Origin: Odontocerum albicorne
Taxonomy: Eukaryota > Arthropoda > Insecta > Trichoptera > Odontoceridae
Reading direction: 5' to 3'
Assembly (NCBI GenBank): GCA_949825065.1
Contig: OX463845.1
Location: 29,945,315-30,009,314, forward strand
Length of the DNA stretch: 64,000 bases
Part shown: positions 46,894 to 57,109 of the stretch, piece by piece
Layout: each line of letters begins with the position of its first letter
Numbering within the stretch: the stretch's first letter is position 1
Notes under the pieces: model-generated
Told to the model about the DNA's origin: nothing
What the model saw: only the letters and a program-made list of their open reading frames with translations
The model's database searches: none
Translations under genes and position numbers: made by a program

Positions 46894-48828
46894 TTAATGA
46901 TGAGATACAGCTTCATAAAGTTTTGGGAGTTCAGCTTCAAGACGCACAACTCGAACTGTAGAACGTAACTTCCATTCTTCGTCACATTTTATTTCTTCAC
47001 CTGTAATTTCATCAACAGCTGCTGACCCAGGGCATGTGAAACTTGTAAGATATGTTATCAACTCTTGTGAACCATCACCATCCAAATCAGATATGAGTAA
47101 TGAATTTTCCTGATAACTTAAATCTGGTTGACATATTGAATCTTTATTTTCAACTATGCAAATTTGTAAAACATCACTTTGACTAGCATTTACTATATGA
47201 ATGTCAGTTGCGTTGAAAGTTACCAATACAACACGTTCTGTTAAACGATTCACAGTGAAATTGTCATTTTTCGTAACTGGTTTAGATGGTATTGTGTTTC
47301 TTGTAAATCTATGTAAATTCTCAACTTTATCTTCGTTGTCATGGTGATCTATAATGTTATTGAAAATATTATAATTATTATCTGTATTACGATCAAATCT
47401 ATTAATGCTTTTAGGATTAATATTCCACTGCCAAAACTTCAACACAAATCCTGATATGTGATGTTTCAGTATGTTAGCGCTGTTGTTAAATACAAGAGTT
47501 GCAGGAACCATTCCATAGACGCGAGAAGCGATATATTCCCAAGAAATATTTTCCTTCCCAGTTCTTTCATCAATTAATTGAACAGTTACTTTGCAATTCT
47601 TAGGGCAATGTCCTTGATTTTCAACTATTAGTTTTCTTCCATCTACACTATATACGTTTCTTTGATTTTCAGTTTCTTTCCTTTGTCCATAAACTTGGTG
47701 TTGTTTGGCTACCGCCCAATTATTCCACTTAGTATTAAATGGTTTATTTGTGATACGTTTGTGTAATTTTTCAAGTTTCATCACCTTTAATGACTCAGAT
47801 AAACTTGTATTATTTTTACAAGTGAAACTAATAATATGGTCTTTATCAATCTGTAGTTTATTGATTGAAGTGCATTCAGTTATAACTAATGGCTGACCAA
47901 TGACACTCCCTCTGTAGCCAGAGATAAATATGAGCGAGTTATCCAAGTTCTCAGTGCCACCTGTGCTGCACGGCGCTAGCATATCACTTATTCCATCTCC
48001 ATCGATATCCATCAGTATAAGTGGGAAGTCAACAGACAAGAAAGGCTGACTATTGGATTCGTGGCTATGAAGATACCAATAAACAGTTCCTGTCGTAGGG
48101 TTAAATGCGGCAAATAAACCTTCTTTCCCGATGACAATACAGTCTTTACTTCCATCATTATCCACATCTATCAGTGAACAATCTACGTCTGTTGGTAATC
48201 TGGGTTGCCTGATGAACCACCCAACTTTTCCAGAATTTCCCACAATAAGTATAATCCCATTGTCATTAGATACCCTCACTCCTTCAGGATGTTCCGGGTT
48301 AACAATATCCCCTCTGAATAACATGATCAGATTCTTATCATGGCCGACAGCCCCATCAACTATATTAATCGCCCCTTTTAATTCAATATCATGGTACGGA
48401 TTTTCCCAGCTTGGTCTTTTGCTCTTGTTCGGAAGGTAAGCGGAACATTCACCCAGCTCAGTGCAAGGTAGAATCCATAGGAATACCACAATAGTCAGAA
48501 AGCACACCAAAATAGATAAAACAAAGAGAACCTTTCTTAATGGTGACATGCGCTCATTGCTTTTTTCACTTTGTAAAATACTTACACTTTCGATATTATT
48601 ATCTAGACCCATTGCATATCCATTTGGATCTTCTATTTCATCGCCGTTAGAGAAATGTTGGTAATTTTTCAAACCGTTCTTCATTATGATTTCTTTATTA
48701 ATTTTCTCAGAAGTGATTATTTGGTTCCTGGCCGTGCTTGCGCTGTGTATTTCTTCTTCGGATTCAGAATCTGTTATGTTTTGTCGAAGTGGCGAATAAA
48801 TTCCTTGTCCAGATCCCGAATTAGACAT
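46894..48828 (-). CDS. FAM234/ITFG3-like single-pass membrane protein
   Basis: A 644-residue protein in one uninterrupted frame. Residues 1-95 are hydrophilic, with an acidic SESEEE patch near 21-26, and probably face the cytosol. About 99-120 (VLFVLSILVCFLTIVVFLWI) is a membrane anchor with no cleavable signal, followed by a Cys pair (122, 128). The rest is a lumenal or extracellular beta-propeller-like domain with FG-GAP-type D-x-D-x-D-G loops at 221-226, 274-279 and 581-586, many N-x-S/T sites and paired cysteines, including the C-terminal pair near 599 and 615. This layout fits FAM234A/B, whose biochemical role is poorly known. Vertebrate members have several coding exons, but here none interrupts the frame. 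The start is the first ATG; a later in-frame Met is at residue 49. It is head to head with MOSMO. Confidence 0.88.
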   Translation of the reverse strand: MSNSGSGQGIYSPLRQNITDSESEEEIHSASTARNQIITSEKINKEIIMKNGLKNYQHFSNGDEIEDPNGYAMGLDNNIESVSILQSEKSNERMSPLRKVLFVLSILVCFLTIVVFLWILPCTELGECSAYLPNKSKRPSWENPYHDIELKGAINIVDGAVGHDKNLIMLFRGDIVNPEHPEGVRVSNDNGIILIVGNSGKVGWFIRQPRLPTDVDCSLIDVDNDGSKDCIVIGKEGLFAAFNPTTGTVYWYLHSHESNSQPFLSVDFPLILMDIDGDGISDMLAPCSTGGTENLDNSLIFISGYRGSVIGQPLVITECTSINKLQIDKDHIISFTCKNNTSLSESLKVMKLEKLHKRITNKPFNTKWNNWAVAKQHQVYGQRKETENQRNVYSVDGRKLIVENQGHCPKNCKVTVQLIDERTGKENISWEYIASRVYGMVPATLVFNNSANILKHHISGFVLKFWQWNINPKSINRFDRNTDNNYNIFNNIIDHHDNEDKVENLHRFTRNTIPSKPVTKNDNFTVNRLTERVVLVTFNATDIHIVNASQSDVLQICIVENKDSICQPDLSYQENSLLISDLDGDGSQELITYLTSFTCPGSAAVDEITGEEIKCDEEWKLRSTVRVVRLEAELPKLYEAVSHH

Positions 48829-49429
48829 GCTTACAGCATATATCGTAGAAACGAAGAAAATCGATAATGTCGCCTACCTCCTCAATAGGATCAGACGAAG
48901 ACATGAAGTCTGATAGTAATTACCAAGTCACTCTTTTTAAAAAGGAAACTTTCTTTGACTATTAATAGCAACAATAGAACGTTTTTGAGACCAAATAACT
49001 CGAAAACAAATACAACATTCGTAAGTCAGCAAAATTTGACATTCGAAATGTCAAAAATTTTGTTGCCATAACTAAATATTTCAATCAATTTTCCAAGATA
49101 ATAATTTTAAATAAAGCCTTAATGGCCATAAAACTTAAATGGAGTATACTAGGGATGGCCTTGTATCCACTATCAAAATTGATCGATTGATTCTATTTTA
49201 TACAATATAGAATTGGTCGATCAATATTGCAAGTGGTGAACAATACTTTTATTTTTTTACTCATAATACGTAAATGATATTATTTTCAACAATATTCGTC
49301 CCTGCGTTTTGCTTCTAAAGAAATCTATTTACAAACGAATTAAGGAAATGAAATATACTTAGAAGTTAAATATTTTTATCGTTTTATACTTATAATTTAG
49401 TAACAAAATGTTTGAAACGTCTCATATGC
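48829..49429. other. 5' flank of the FAM234-like gene
   Basis: No gene. The region just above 48829 should hold the 5' untranslated region and promoter of the minus-strand gene; no TATA box is convincing. AT-rich elsewhere. Confidence 0.45.
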
Positions 49430-50045
49430 TATGGATGATGTTTGCAGTTTTAGGAAGCATTTGAAGACAATCCTTTTTAAGTCTTATAAAAAATTATGAT
49501 GTTACATGAACACTATACACATGTACTCCACTATATTTAAAGGCGAATTTATTTTTTAAATAAATAAATACAGGTTTATTGATAGCAACATAGTATGCAC
49601 ATAATACATTTAGACACATTTCAAGAACACATTAAAAAGAGAATACATTAAAAAACAGAAGCTATCAAAAGCCATATACACCCCACCAATATAGGACGAG
49701 CCCAGCCACGGGGACACCAGGTGTTTTTCAGCTCACACTCTATAACATATTGGAAGATCTACAAAAGTTTCTTAATGATTCATCTTCCCTTGGTAAGTGT
49801 TTTGTTCCTTTTTTACCAAATATATTTTTCTAGACATATGCAAATGTGGAGAAGTATCTAATAAAAACTATTCCAAAATAAATATCGAGTGGGTCACCAC
49901 TGTATATTTATTTTGTAATCGTTTTAATTTCATTCATAATGGGTTCGGACCCCGAGTTAGAGCGCCTTTGGAAAGAATTTGCTCTCTTAACAGTGCTTTG
50001 CTTTATAAATTGTCCTTTATTTCTACTACTATTATTGATATACTC
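49430..50045 (+). mobile_element. CR1/L2-like LINE 3' end, copy 3, with an inner insertion
   Basis: Begins with FRKHLKTILFKSYKK-type C-terminal sequence, then the family 3' untranslated tail (GGTAAGTGTTTTGTTCC, ACATATGCAAATGTGGAGAA, CCCGAGTTAGAGCG, TTTGCTCTCTTAACAGTGC). Between about 49545 and 49745 an unrelated segment interrupts it. Open frames over this region are chance. Confidence 0.75.
49545..49745 (-). repeat. Short retroposon inserted in the LINE tail
   Basis: Minus strand: a G+C-richer start (GGTGTCCCCGTGGCTGGGC), a body, then AATAAACCTGTATTTATTTA at the end, i.e. a polyadenylation-like signal and A/T-rich tail. It is absent from the other two copies of the host LINE tail, so it is a later insertion. 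The source family is not recognised. Confidence 0.5.
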
Positions 50046-50681
50046 GCCCCTAATAGTAAATTTCGATTGGTTCGAGATTCACAATAGAATGTGGCGCGAT
50101 AAATTTTGTTTTGCATTCGCTCATATGTATCGTGAATTGTATTTTTTACAGCAATTCACTAATACGGTAGAAACTTGAAAATTAAAAACGGCTATATTTT
50201 GATTGTCCAAAATTTGTTAATATTCGAGTATAATGTCAAACTGTACATATTTCTTATAAAATATTAATTCAGAAAATATGAGTAAGTAAATATGTAGTTT
50301 TTTAGTTTTACTAAAAATATCTCCAGTATCACATCTCTAGTTTTGACATTTCTGTCTGGGAATTTTCCGAGCTCCGTGTTTTGCGATTTAATGACTTGAT
50401 GTTGATATTATTTGACTGCAATTAAATGTTGATATACTAAAACATAACTGGAATTATTTTGACAAAATAAATTATAACATTTAATACTGTGTATGATAAA
50501 TACTTTGACGTTAGTGTGTTTTCAGTATAAAATTTACGTTTATCATGTTTTTTGTTTATTGAAGTCTCACTAAATTGGTTAGTTAATTTTTCTTAATATT
50601 TTCCCAATAACAGACGTTCTAAAACCCGTGCTCATATATTTGTTTTGTTTTAGTTGTCACTGAGCTTCTTTGGAAATCAAT
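50046..50681. promoter_or_regulatory. Presumed promoter and 5' untranslated region of MOSMO
   Basis: No coding sequence. The transcription start is not evident. The ATG at 50682 is preceded by GAAATCAAT, an acceptable initiation context. A possible acceptor (TTGTTTTAG at about 50645-50653) lies just upstream, so a noncoding first exon is possible. Confidence 0.35.
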
Positions 50682-50784
50682 ATGGACAGACTCACTATTA
50701 TATCAGGCGCATTATTTATCACTGCAGACATTTTCGCTATAGCTAGTTTATCAAAACCAGATTGGATTGTAACAAATGTTGGAG
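50682..50784 (+). CDS. MOSMO: MOSMO/atthog, coding exon 1
   Basis: Encodes MDRLTIISGALFITADIFAI and ASLSKPDWIVTNVG, i.e. the N-terminal signal-anchor-like membrane helix and the conserved P-D-W-I that opens the first extracellular loop. It is almost the same as the start of vertebrate MOSMO. The donor GTAATA follows at 50785 and the exon ends after one base of a codon. MOSMO (atthog) is a four-pass membrane protein that lowers the surface level of the Hedgehog transducer Smoothened; in vertebrates it works with MEGF8 and the ubiquitin ligase MGRN1. The assembled protein is 167 residues, the size I recall for vertebrate MOSMO. Confidence 0.93.
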
Positions 50785-51299
50785 GTAATACTAATTTTCT
50801 TTATCTTATTGTGTGATTTGTATTGTCAACATTAGTGATAACAAAATTACTTGTAAAATACATGGGTTTATTATTATTAAACAGTTTTGGTTTCAATGAC
50901 CGATGATAACAAATTATTCTAAGTTATATTTTCTACGCTTTTTCATATTGGTCATCTGACTGAGCTTGAAATTTTTACCTTTAAAAAAATAAGATTTGAG
51001 CTGTAATAATTGAAAATATTGAGTGTACAATTTGAAAAAGACTGGTGTAAACTAAAAACCCAGTTAATAAAATGTAGCTCTGATAAGATTAAAAATCATA
51101 TCCAAAATGATTTTATGGGGAAAAATTATTTGTTGCTGGGCTTCATAGTCGAGGATCCCCTCGCCATTCCAACGTCAATTCAGTTGGAAAATGAAGCTGC
51201 ACTATGGAGTTTTTTTTTAAGTGAGTAAGCCGTTGCACACCAGCAAACTCACTGCCTACACTGCTGTACTGGATCCGATGGCACACCGAAGTGAGAGGA

Positions 51300-51490
51300 T
51301 CGGAGCATACTGGCATGTTTTTTCATTTTTTTTGTAAGAATAGATACAACTGAAGTCATAGTTATCCTTATACCCCTGAATATTAGGTGGAAAAAATGCC
51401 TGCGTCATTTGAGGGGAGTAGCACAACGCGCGGTCAGAACCGGTGACCTTCCACACGGAAGTCTAGTGTGGTACTGTGCGGCCATGCACC
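51300..51490 (-). repeat. tRNA-like SINE in MOSMO intron 1
   Basis: Minus strand begins with GTGCATGGCCGCACAGTACC and, after 30-odd bases, has a B-box-like ACCGGTTCTGACCGCG, then a body with AATATTCAGGGGTATAAGG. Base composition is much richer in G+C than the intron around it. The family appears different from the TAGTTGGTAAGA SINE. Confidence 0.5.
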
Positions 51491-51883
51491 TCAATTATGA
51501 TTGTGATATGAACATAAACTATACATCATTGATAATAAGATATTTTATATTGATAACAAAATTTTCTTCCTCAAGTGCCATTTAGTTACCATCTTATTGT
51601 GAGTTATGGTGAGTTGGAAAAGCCAAAAGGCAATGTCTGCTGAAGTATAGTGCGAGATCATGATCGGAGAGACACTGAACATTTTTGATGAGATATGAGG
51701 GAGCAGCGGGACAGTTAAGGGTGTTTTATAAAAGAGGCTATAAGTGAGCATTTTACAGTTTCTCACATTCAATAAATAAATAAAAACATCTTTATATTTA
51801 CAAAAAAAAAAGAAACCATTTTACTAGATATGTTACGGATTTCAAAACAACAACGGATCTATCAACGGATTTCAAAACATACT

Positions 51884-52067
51884 ATAATGCCTTCCTCTTT
51901 ACTAACAAGATGATGCATAAAATCAAAACATAATGCCTTCCTCTTTACTAACAAGATGATGCATAAAATCAAAATATAATGCCTTCTTCTTTACTAACAA
52001 GATGATGCATAAAATCAAAACATAATGCCTTCCTCTTTACTAATAAGATGATGCATAAAATCAAAAA
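51884..52067 (+). repeat. 4 x 46-bp array carrying branch-point motifs before MOSMO exon 2
   Basis: Units begin at 51884, 51930, 51976 and 52022 with an exact 46-bp period. Each contains TACTAAC (51900, 51946, 51992) or TACTAAT (52038), the optimal branch-point sequence, preceded by a pyrimidine stretch CCTTCCTCTT. The last motif lies about 37-43 bases before the acceptor at 52081, a workable branch distance, so part of the exon 2 splice signal is inside the array. Confidence 0.93.
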
Positions 52068-52081
52068 TATCTTTCTTTTAG

Positions 52082-52294
52082 GTGAAACACGAATGGGACT
52101 CATGTGGACATGTATGACATTATACAACCGTCCTAAGGTTTGCCATGCACCTGAATTGCAACCAGAATGGTTGTTGGCACTGATTTGTATATTTGTTGGC
52201 TGCATCTGCATAACAACTACAGTCATCCTACTTGCCTCCAGCCACTGGGACAGAAATGTGGTGCCCTATGCTCGATGGGTGGGCTTCACAGCCA
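52082..52294 (+). CDS. MOSMO: MOSMO/atthog, coding exon 2
   Basis: Follows CTTTCTTTTAG. Joined to exon 1 (one base plus two) it reads GETRMGLMWTCMTLYNRPKV, then CHAPELQPEWLLALICIFVG and the second membrane helix, then ASSHWDRNVVPYARWVGFTA. Landmarks shared with vertebrate MOSMO are the loop cysteines, P-x-W before the helix, A-S-H-W and Y-A-R-W before the third helix. It ends after one base of a codon at a GTGCGT donor (52295). The frame stops soon after the donor, so exon 3 is required. Confidence 0.93.
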
Positions 52295-53591
52295 GTGCGT
52301 ATAATTAAGTATTATCTTGGAAACTTTTAATTATATATAATTTCCCTTTTAAGTCATTCTATTATAGACAAAAAAAATAACATTGTGTTATGTAGCAAAT
52401 ATTTTTAAAAATTACAAATTTTCCTTTCTGAAGAAACCAAATTTTTAATAACACACAATAAAATTTGTACATCTGACTATCAGAGTCAATTTTACAAATA
52501 AATCTTCAATACATTTATTTTCTGAGACTTTCCACTTGTAATGTGCATGCGATAGCACTGAGCATTTTATTTCCTTAGAATTCCAGTAGCACATGTATGA
52601 CAAATTCATTATTTTGCATTTTGTGTCCTTAGAAATATTCAATAAAAAAAGGATATATAACAATTTTTTCTAAAGTTATTACATTAGGTCTTTTTTTCAA
52701 ATACGACGATATAATGTGTATAATGTTAGTTCTTTTTTCAAATAATGTAATCTGTACAATTATGATTTTTGAGTAGTTTTTTTAACAACAAATTTATTAT
52801 TAAAAATCCTTTTTTAAATATTTTGATTAATAAATTTAGATATATTTTTCAAATTAATTAAGAAAAGTTATTTCAATTGAAATATCTTTTATTTCATTTA
52901 ACACTTTTAAATGGAATACTAAATTTAATACCAATTATGTAACCAGCTTTTTACAAATTACTCATTTCAATCTATTTACAAGTTTAGATTTTCAGATCTT
53001 GCAATTTATTTTGACTTTTAACTTAAGTATAGTTGAAAAATAATGCGATTTTTTTTTACTATAGTGAATTTAATTTTGTAATGATTTTAAAAAGAATGCT
53101 TTTTTTATTCTAATTTTTGTAGATAACGAAGGTGAGTACTTTTTTTATAAGCAGTATATTTTCATTAATTGAGCCGTTGCCCAAAAAAACATTTCCGCAA
53201 TAACAGAAAAGTAATTGCGTAAAGTTTCTTCAATATCAGAAGCCAAATTATTAATTAATAGATGTAATATGCATTTAAAAATTTAAAAAAAATAAACCGC
53301 GTGAAAAAGATTGAGCTCAAATGGAGGGATTATTTAATTCTCAAATAATCTACATAGTTAGTAGGATACATCTGAGAAATATCAATAAAGTTCGATTAGT
53401 TTTCACCCGAAATTTAAATGATGCACAGAATTGTCAAGTGAGGATACTACATTTTTATACCAACTTGTGAGAAAATTGTATTAAAATAATGATTTCATCA
53501 GGTTGTTTTAGGTAAAATATTCATTTCGAGCATTTTTTCCTTCCAATTTAAACACACTGGCCACTATGTTTTGCATTTATTTCCAATATTA
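52295..53591 (+). other. MOSMO intron 2, left part
   Basis: AT-rich intron with no gene. A minus-strand open frame at 52445-52663 has chance composition. The mariner at 53592 follows. Confidence 0.6.
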
Positions 53592-54714
53592 TTGGGTGTA
53601 CAAATTAGTTCGGTCCGTTTTTTTGTGTTCAAAAATGCATTTATTTCTAAACAAAATTAATGAACAGATCAATTAAAGTACTGTCCACTGCTGGCACTAC
53701 TAATGTCCGGGGAATACGGCGGGTGCGGTAAAACATCCCATTTGAGCGTTTCCAAATATTTTTATACGACTTTTGCGACATGAGGCCGAGCGTTGTCATG
53801 AAGAAGAATAACTTTATCATGTCTTTGCTCGTATTCCGGCCGTTTTTCTCGCAATGCACGGCTCAAACTAATTAATTGTAGCCGATACCGATCGCCCGTA
53901 ATGGAATCGCCAGGTTTCAGCACCTCATAGTAAACAACACCCCTTTGGTCCCACCAGATACAGAGCATGATCTTCGAACCATGTATGTTTGGTTTTGGTG
54001 TTGATGGCAACGATTGACCGGGCTTAGCGTAGTATTTTTTATTCTTGAGGTTGTCGTAGAATATCCACTTCTCATCTCCAGTTACAATCTGATGCAAAAA
54101 ACCTTTTCTTTGTTGCCTTTGAATCAGCTGCTCGCAAGTGAAAAATCGCCTTTCAACGTCTCTCGGTTTCAGTTCATAAGGCACCCAGTTTCCTTGTTTT
54201 TGAATCATTCCCATGGCTCTCAATCGTACGGAAACGGCTTGTTGAGTCACTCCCAATGATTCTGCAAGCTCCTCTTGCGTTTGACTCTGATCTTCTTTGA
54301 GTAATGCCTCTAATTCTTTGTCCTCGAATTTTTTTGGCTGTCCAGAGCGAGGCTTGTCTTCGACGCTGAAATCTCCATCCTTGAAACGTCGAAACCATTC
54401 CCTACATGATTTATCAGTTGGAGCAGCGTCACCATAAACTTCGACAAGCATTCGATGGGCTTCAGCTGCACTTTTTTTCCAATTAAAGCAGAAAATTAAA
54501 ACCTCCCGCAAATGCTGCTTGGTTAACACAAAATTCGACATTTTCAACACTGTACAAAACAAGGTTTTTGCATGAAACTCAAAGCGATATAAACTGAATA
54601 TTATTGGCAGATGTCTAACCTCTCTGAAACCGCCAAAATCGGCTGTCACTATGAACCATTCATAACAGCCAGAGCCATCTTTTGGAAACACACCGAACTA
54701 ATTTGTACTCCCAA
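53592..54714 (-). mobile_element. Mariner element, GTACAAATTAGTTCGG family, in MOSMO intron 2
   Basis: Ends TTGGGTGTACAAATTAGTTC and inverted copy TTGGGAGTACAAATTAGTTC, with TA at both borders. Orientation is opposite to the host gene. It carries the longest open transposase frame in the window, but its C-terminal end is broken. Confidence 0.95.
53762..54541 (-). pseudogene. Mariner transposase, open but C-terminally broken
   Basis: From ATG at 54541 (MSNFVLTKQHLREVLIFCFN) about 260 codons are open. The two helix-turn-helix parts are followed by WVPYELKPRDVERRFFTCEQ, then IVTGDEKWIFYDN with the first catalytic Asp, and ILLHDNARPHVAKVV with the second. A frameshift follows, and the next frame (53859-53647) shows the expected K-Y-L-E-T-L-K-W and Y-S-P-D region but then a deletion, so the third catalytic Asp and the end are lost. 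The mid-frame methionine at 54691 is too far upstream, inside the end region. It resembles irritans-type mariners. Confidence 0.92.
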
Positions 54715-55343
54715 TAGATTTACACTTCATGACACAAGATATATTTTGAAGCCTGCATTTAAAACGTGTTTCCACAAAAGTATTATTTCAAAATGATGCA
54801 GTAGTCTTGAATTTTTTTTTGATCATAAAAATTTATTTTAAACATTCCTTACAGTATTGAATAAATAACTCACTTTTCATTATTTTGTGGAATATAAACA
54901 CTTTTTTGGGTAATGGCAAAAATTTTATTCATAATATCTTTTTGTATAAAATATGTTTTATTATTTTCAATTTTTTTGTGTTTATTTAAAAAAATAACAA
55001 AAACTGGTTTATGGCATATTTTCTGTACTTAGTATATTTACTCTTTCTAAAATAGTTTTTTAATTTTGAAAAAATACTGCTCACATTTTCAAATAAATCT
55101 GTTTAGTATTTTTCTAGCATGAATTTTATGTTATATGGTGAAAGATTTTTTTTTATAAGTCTGTTCGTTTTGTGTTTTATTTTGCTTTTACATCATAATC
55201 AAATTCACACCATTGTATTAAAAAAGAAACTGTTTAAAACAATTCCATGTTATCAAAAAGGTTTCATTTCAGCAGTACTTTATGGCACCATTTTCCATTT
55301 TTTATGAAATGTCCAACTTCTGTACTGACTGTTTTTGTTCCAG
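54715..55343 (+). other. MOSMO intron 2, right part
   Basis: AT-rich. The acceptor for exon 3a is TTTTTGTTCCAG, ending at 55343. Several open frames extend upstream of the exon by chance. Confidence 0.7.
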
Positions 55344-55531
55344 TGGTGCTGTTTTGTTTAGCCGCTGTTATATTTCCAATCGGATTCCACATTGATGAGA
55401 TTGGCGGTCAACCATATCAACTGCCAAACAGTCATCAAGTGGGAATATCATACATCATGTTTGTGCTAAGTCTGTGGATAACAGTTATTTCTGAATTGTT
55501 TGCGGGAAAAGTCTGTTTACCCCATTTTTAA
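55344..55531 (+). CDS. MOSMO: MOSMO/atthog, terminal exon version a
   Basis: Joined to exon 2 (A|TG) it reads MVLFCLAAVIFPIGFHIDEI, GGQPYQLPNSHQVGISYIMF and VLSLWITVISELFAGKVCLP, then HF and a stop. This is the third membrane helix, the conserved G-G-Q-P-Y-x-L-P-N loop, the fourth helix and the conserved A-G-K-V-C-L-P tail. The 188 bases match version b exactly in length. AATAAA at 55615-55620 gives it its own 3' end, which supports use as an alternative last exon. Differences from version b at the protein level: I/V, H/Y, Q/R, I/Q, I/F and H/Q. Confidence 0.9.
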
Positions 55532-55614
55532 CTATGGATTATTTTTTTTACTCTGGGTTTGGTAAGACTTCTATAAAATCTGCATATTTATCTAATAAGA
55601 AAGTATAAGTCATG

Positions 55615-55620
55615 AATAAA
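55615..55620 (+). promoter_or_regulatory. Polyadenylation signal after exon 3a
   Basis: AATAAA (in ATGAATAAAAATT) 84 bases after the stop codon of terminal exon version a. It is suitably placed to end a transcript using this exon. Confidence 0.6.
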
Positions 55621-55869
55621 AATTTTCCAAATGAAATTTAAAAAAAAAGGAAAATAAAATAATAATTGACGTCTAATTAATATAACTGCTTCAAAATTTA
55701 TAATTCAAAATTTAATGATATCTACAATGTATTGGGTCTAGGAACGATCAAAATTCCAACATAATTTTCTGTTAGTAGTATTCTTATGCTTCTATTATTA
55801 AGATGACATACACAATAGCGATTATGAATTTACAAATTAAAGGAAATCATAACGACTATTAATTTTTAT

Positions 55870-56205
55870 CATGCCATATCCCTGTTGGAGTAGGTAGATA
55901 GGACAGTGGGCCAGGCTTTCCTTTTACAACATACTTTCTTCACCTCATCTACATCTCATAAAGTGCCTTTTGCTTACCTTAGCTCTTTTCAAAATCGTCA
56001 TTTATTTGGTCTATTCATACTTTTCTTGGTCTTCCTCTATAACAACTCACACTCATATTTGCATTGTGAATTTGTTTAGTATGTCTTTCGTCATCCACCC
56101 ATTCAACATGTCTTATTCTGTCATATAACACACTACATATTCTAAGTGCACATATTTTCTCAGATCCTTTTATTTCAATTTGCATGTCCACATTTCACTC
56201 CCATT
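55870..56205 (-). mobile_element. LINE 3' end, minus strand
   Basis: Minus-strand translation shows HVEWVDDERHTKQIHNANMS and GRPRKV, then the D-Q-I-N-x-x-x-E-K segment, the same C-terminal tail as at 25188-25480 and 8860-9075. Stops interrupt it. It lies between the two MOSMO terminal exons. Confidence 0.7.
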
Positions 56206-56744
56206 CATCAATATTTGCTTTAACCGTTTTACTGCTGGACGTTTTTTCAATACATACGTCTATATATAGACTCTCAGCACTCTAACGGTTAATATGCTAT
56301 TGTGTACAATAGTTTTGACAGATTTTGATATTGTTTGATTTGAGTATTTGTGTGAGTGCTCCATTAACTTTATTTGCTATCCCAACTTGCTGTTCAATAT
56401 TTTTTTTAATGTTATTTTTTTTACTATGTTTTTCATGTTCTTAAACCCTCGAAAATATGATGAGTGACCATATTAAAATGCCAGGAGCTCGAAAAAAATC
56501 CAATCAATGAATTCGCAGGAGCTATAATTTCAATTTCAAGGTTATGATAGTGTGTGCTGCAGAAGCTACAAAATAATAGTGCAGTTGCCAAAAAAAATTG
56601 AGTAACTGAAAACAATGCTAGACGTAAGCGATCACAGAAACAATACCAAATGAATGCATATTCTACAAGAAAGGCTTCGGCTTTCAACCTAGTAAAATAT
56701 GCTGAAACAATGACAAAATAAATATTTATGGTATATAGCAGAGG
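56206..56744. other. Between LINE fragments, nothing recognised
   Basis: AT-rich. The 135-codon minus-strand frame 56433-56840 is hydrophobic chance sequence antisense to a LINE copy. No exon is supported. Confidence 0.45.
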
Positions 56745-57030
56745 GTGATTATCCAAACTTTGATGGTATGTAAGTCTCGAAATAAGAAGGCAAGAGTTCA
56801 TCGTGTTATTCATATTAAAAGTATTGCAATATAATTTCAACTGTCCCGTAATATTAAAGGCACTTAGTTTTTATGTTCCCGACAATTATAATCGTGCAAC
56901 AAATCATCCTCTATTCAACTTACATAACTAATGTGATGGCTGAACGCTTAGTAACGCACAGTTTAGAGATGTTAAAGCAATTGAGTGACAGTGAATATAT
57001 TTTCAGGACTGCCTAGCACTATTATCTTCC
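56745..57030 (+). mobile_element. LINE C-terminal fragment, family with PPSSMRRILTDILP-like end, copy 2
   Basis: RRQEFIVLFILKVLQYNFNC, then ILKALSFYVPDNYNRATNHP, then a decayed tail. It matches the segment 57350-57640 (FNCPAILEALSLYVPNKYSH), so it is a second, older copy of the same end. Confidence 0.65.
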
Positions 57031-57109
57031 CTAATATTTTTTTCATATGAATAAAAATTAATCATACCCACATGCGACAGGAGAACTCCATATAATATGT
57101 TTAAAATTA

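Larger units (their letters stand above)
50785..52081 (+). other. MOSMO intron 1
   Basis: GT at 50785, AG at 52080-52081. It contains a 72-codon chance frame (51010-51228), a probable minus-strand SINE (51300-51490) and the 46-bp array (51884-52067). Confidence 0.85.

Noticed and set aside
47705..48867. Several plus-strand open frames of 60-100 codons
   Set aside because: They are antisense shadows of the 644-codon FAM234-like gene.
49797..50178. Two open frames of 79-96 codons upstream of MOSMO
   Set aside because: They overlap the 3' tail of a LINE copy and are not conserved in its sister copies.
51010..51228. 72-codon frame inside MOSMO intron 1 as an extra exon
   Set aside because: No acceptor and donor in phase with exons 1 and 2; the assembled three-exon protein already fits the family without it.
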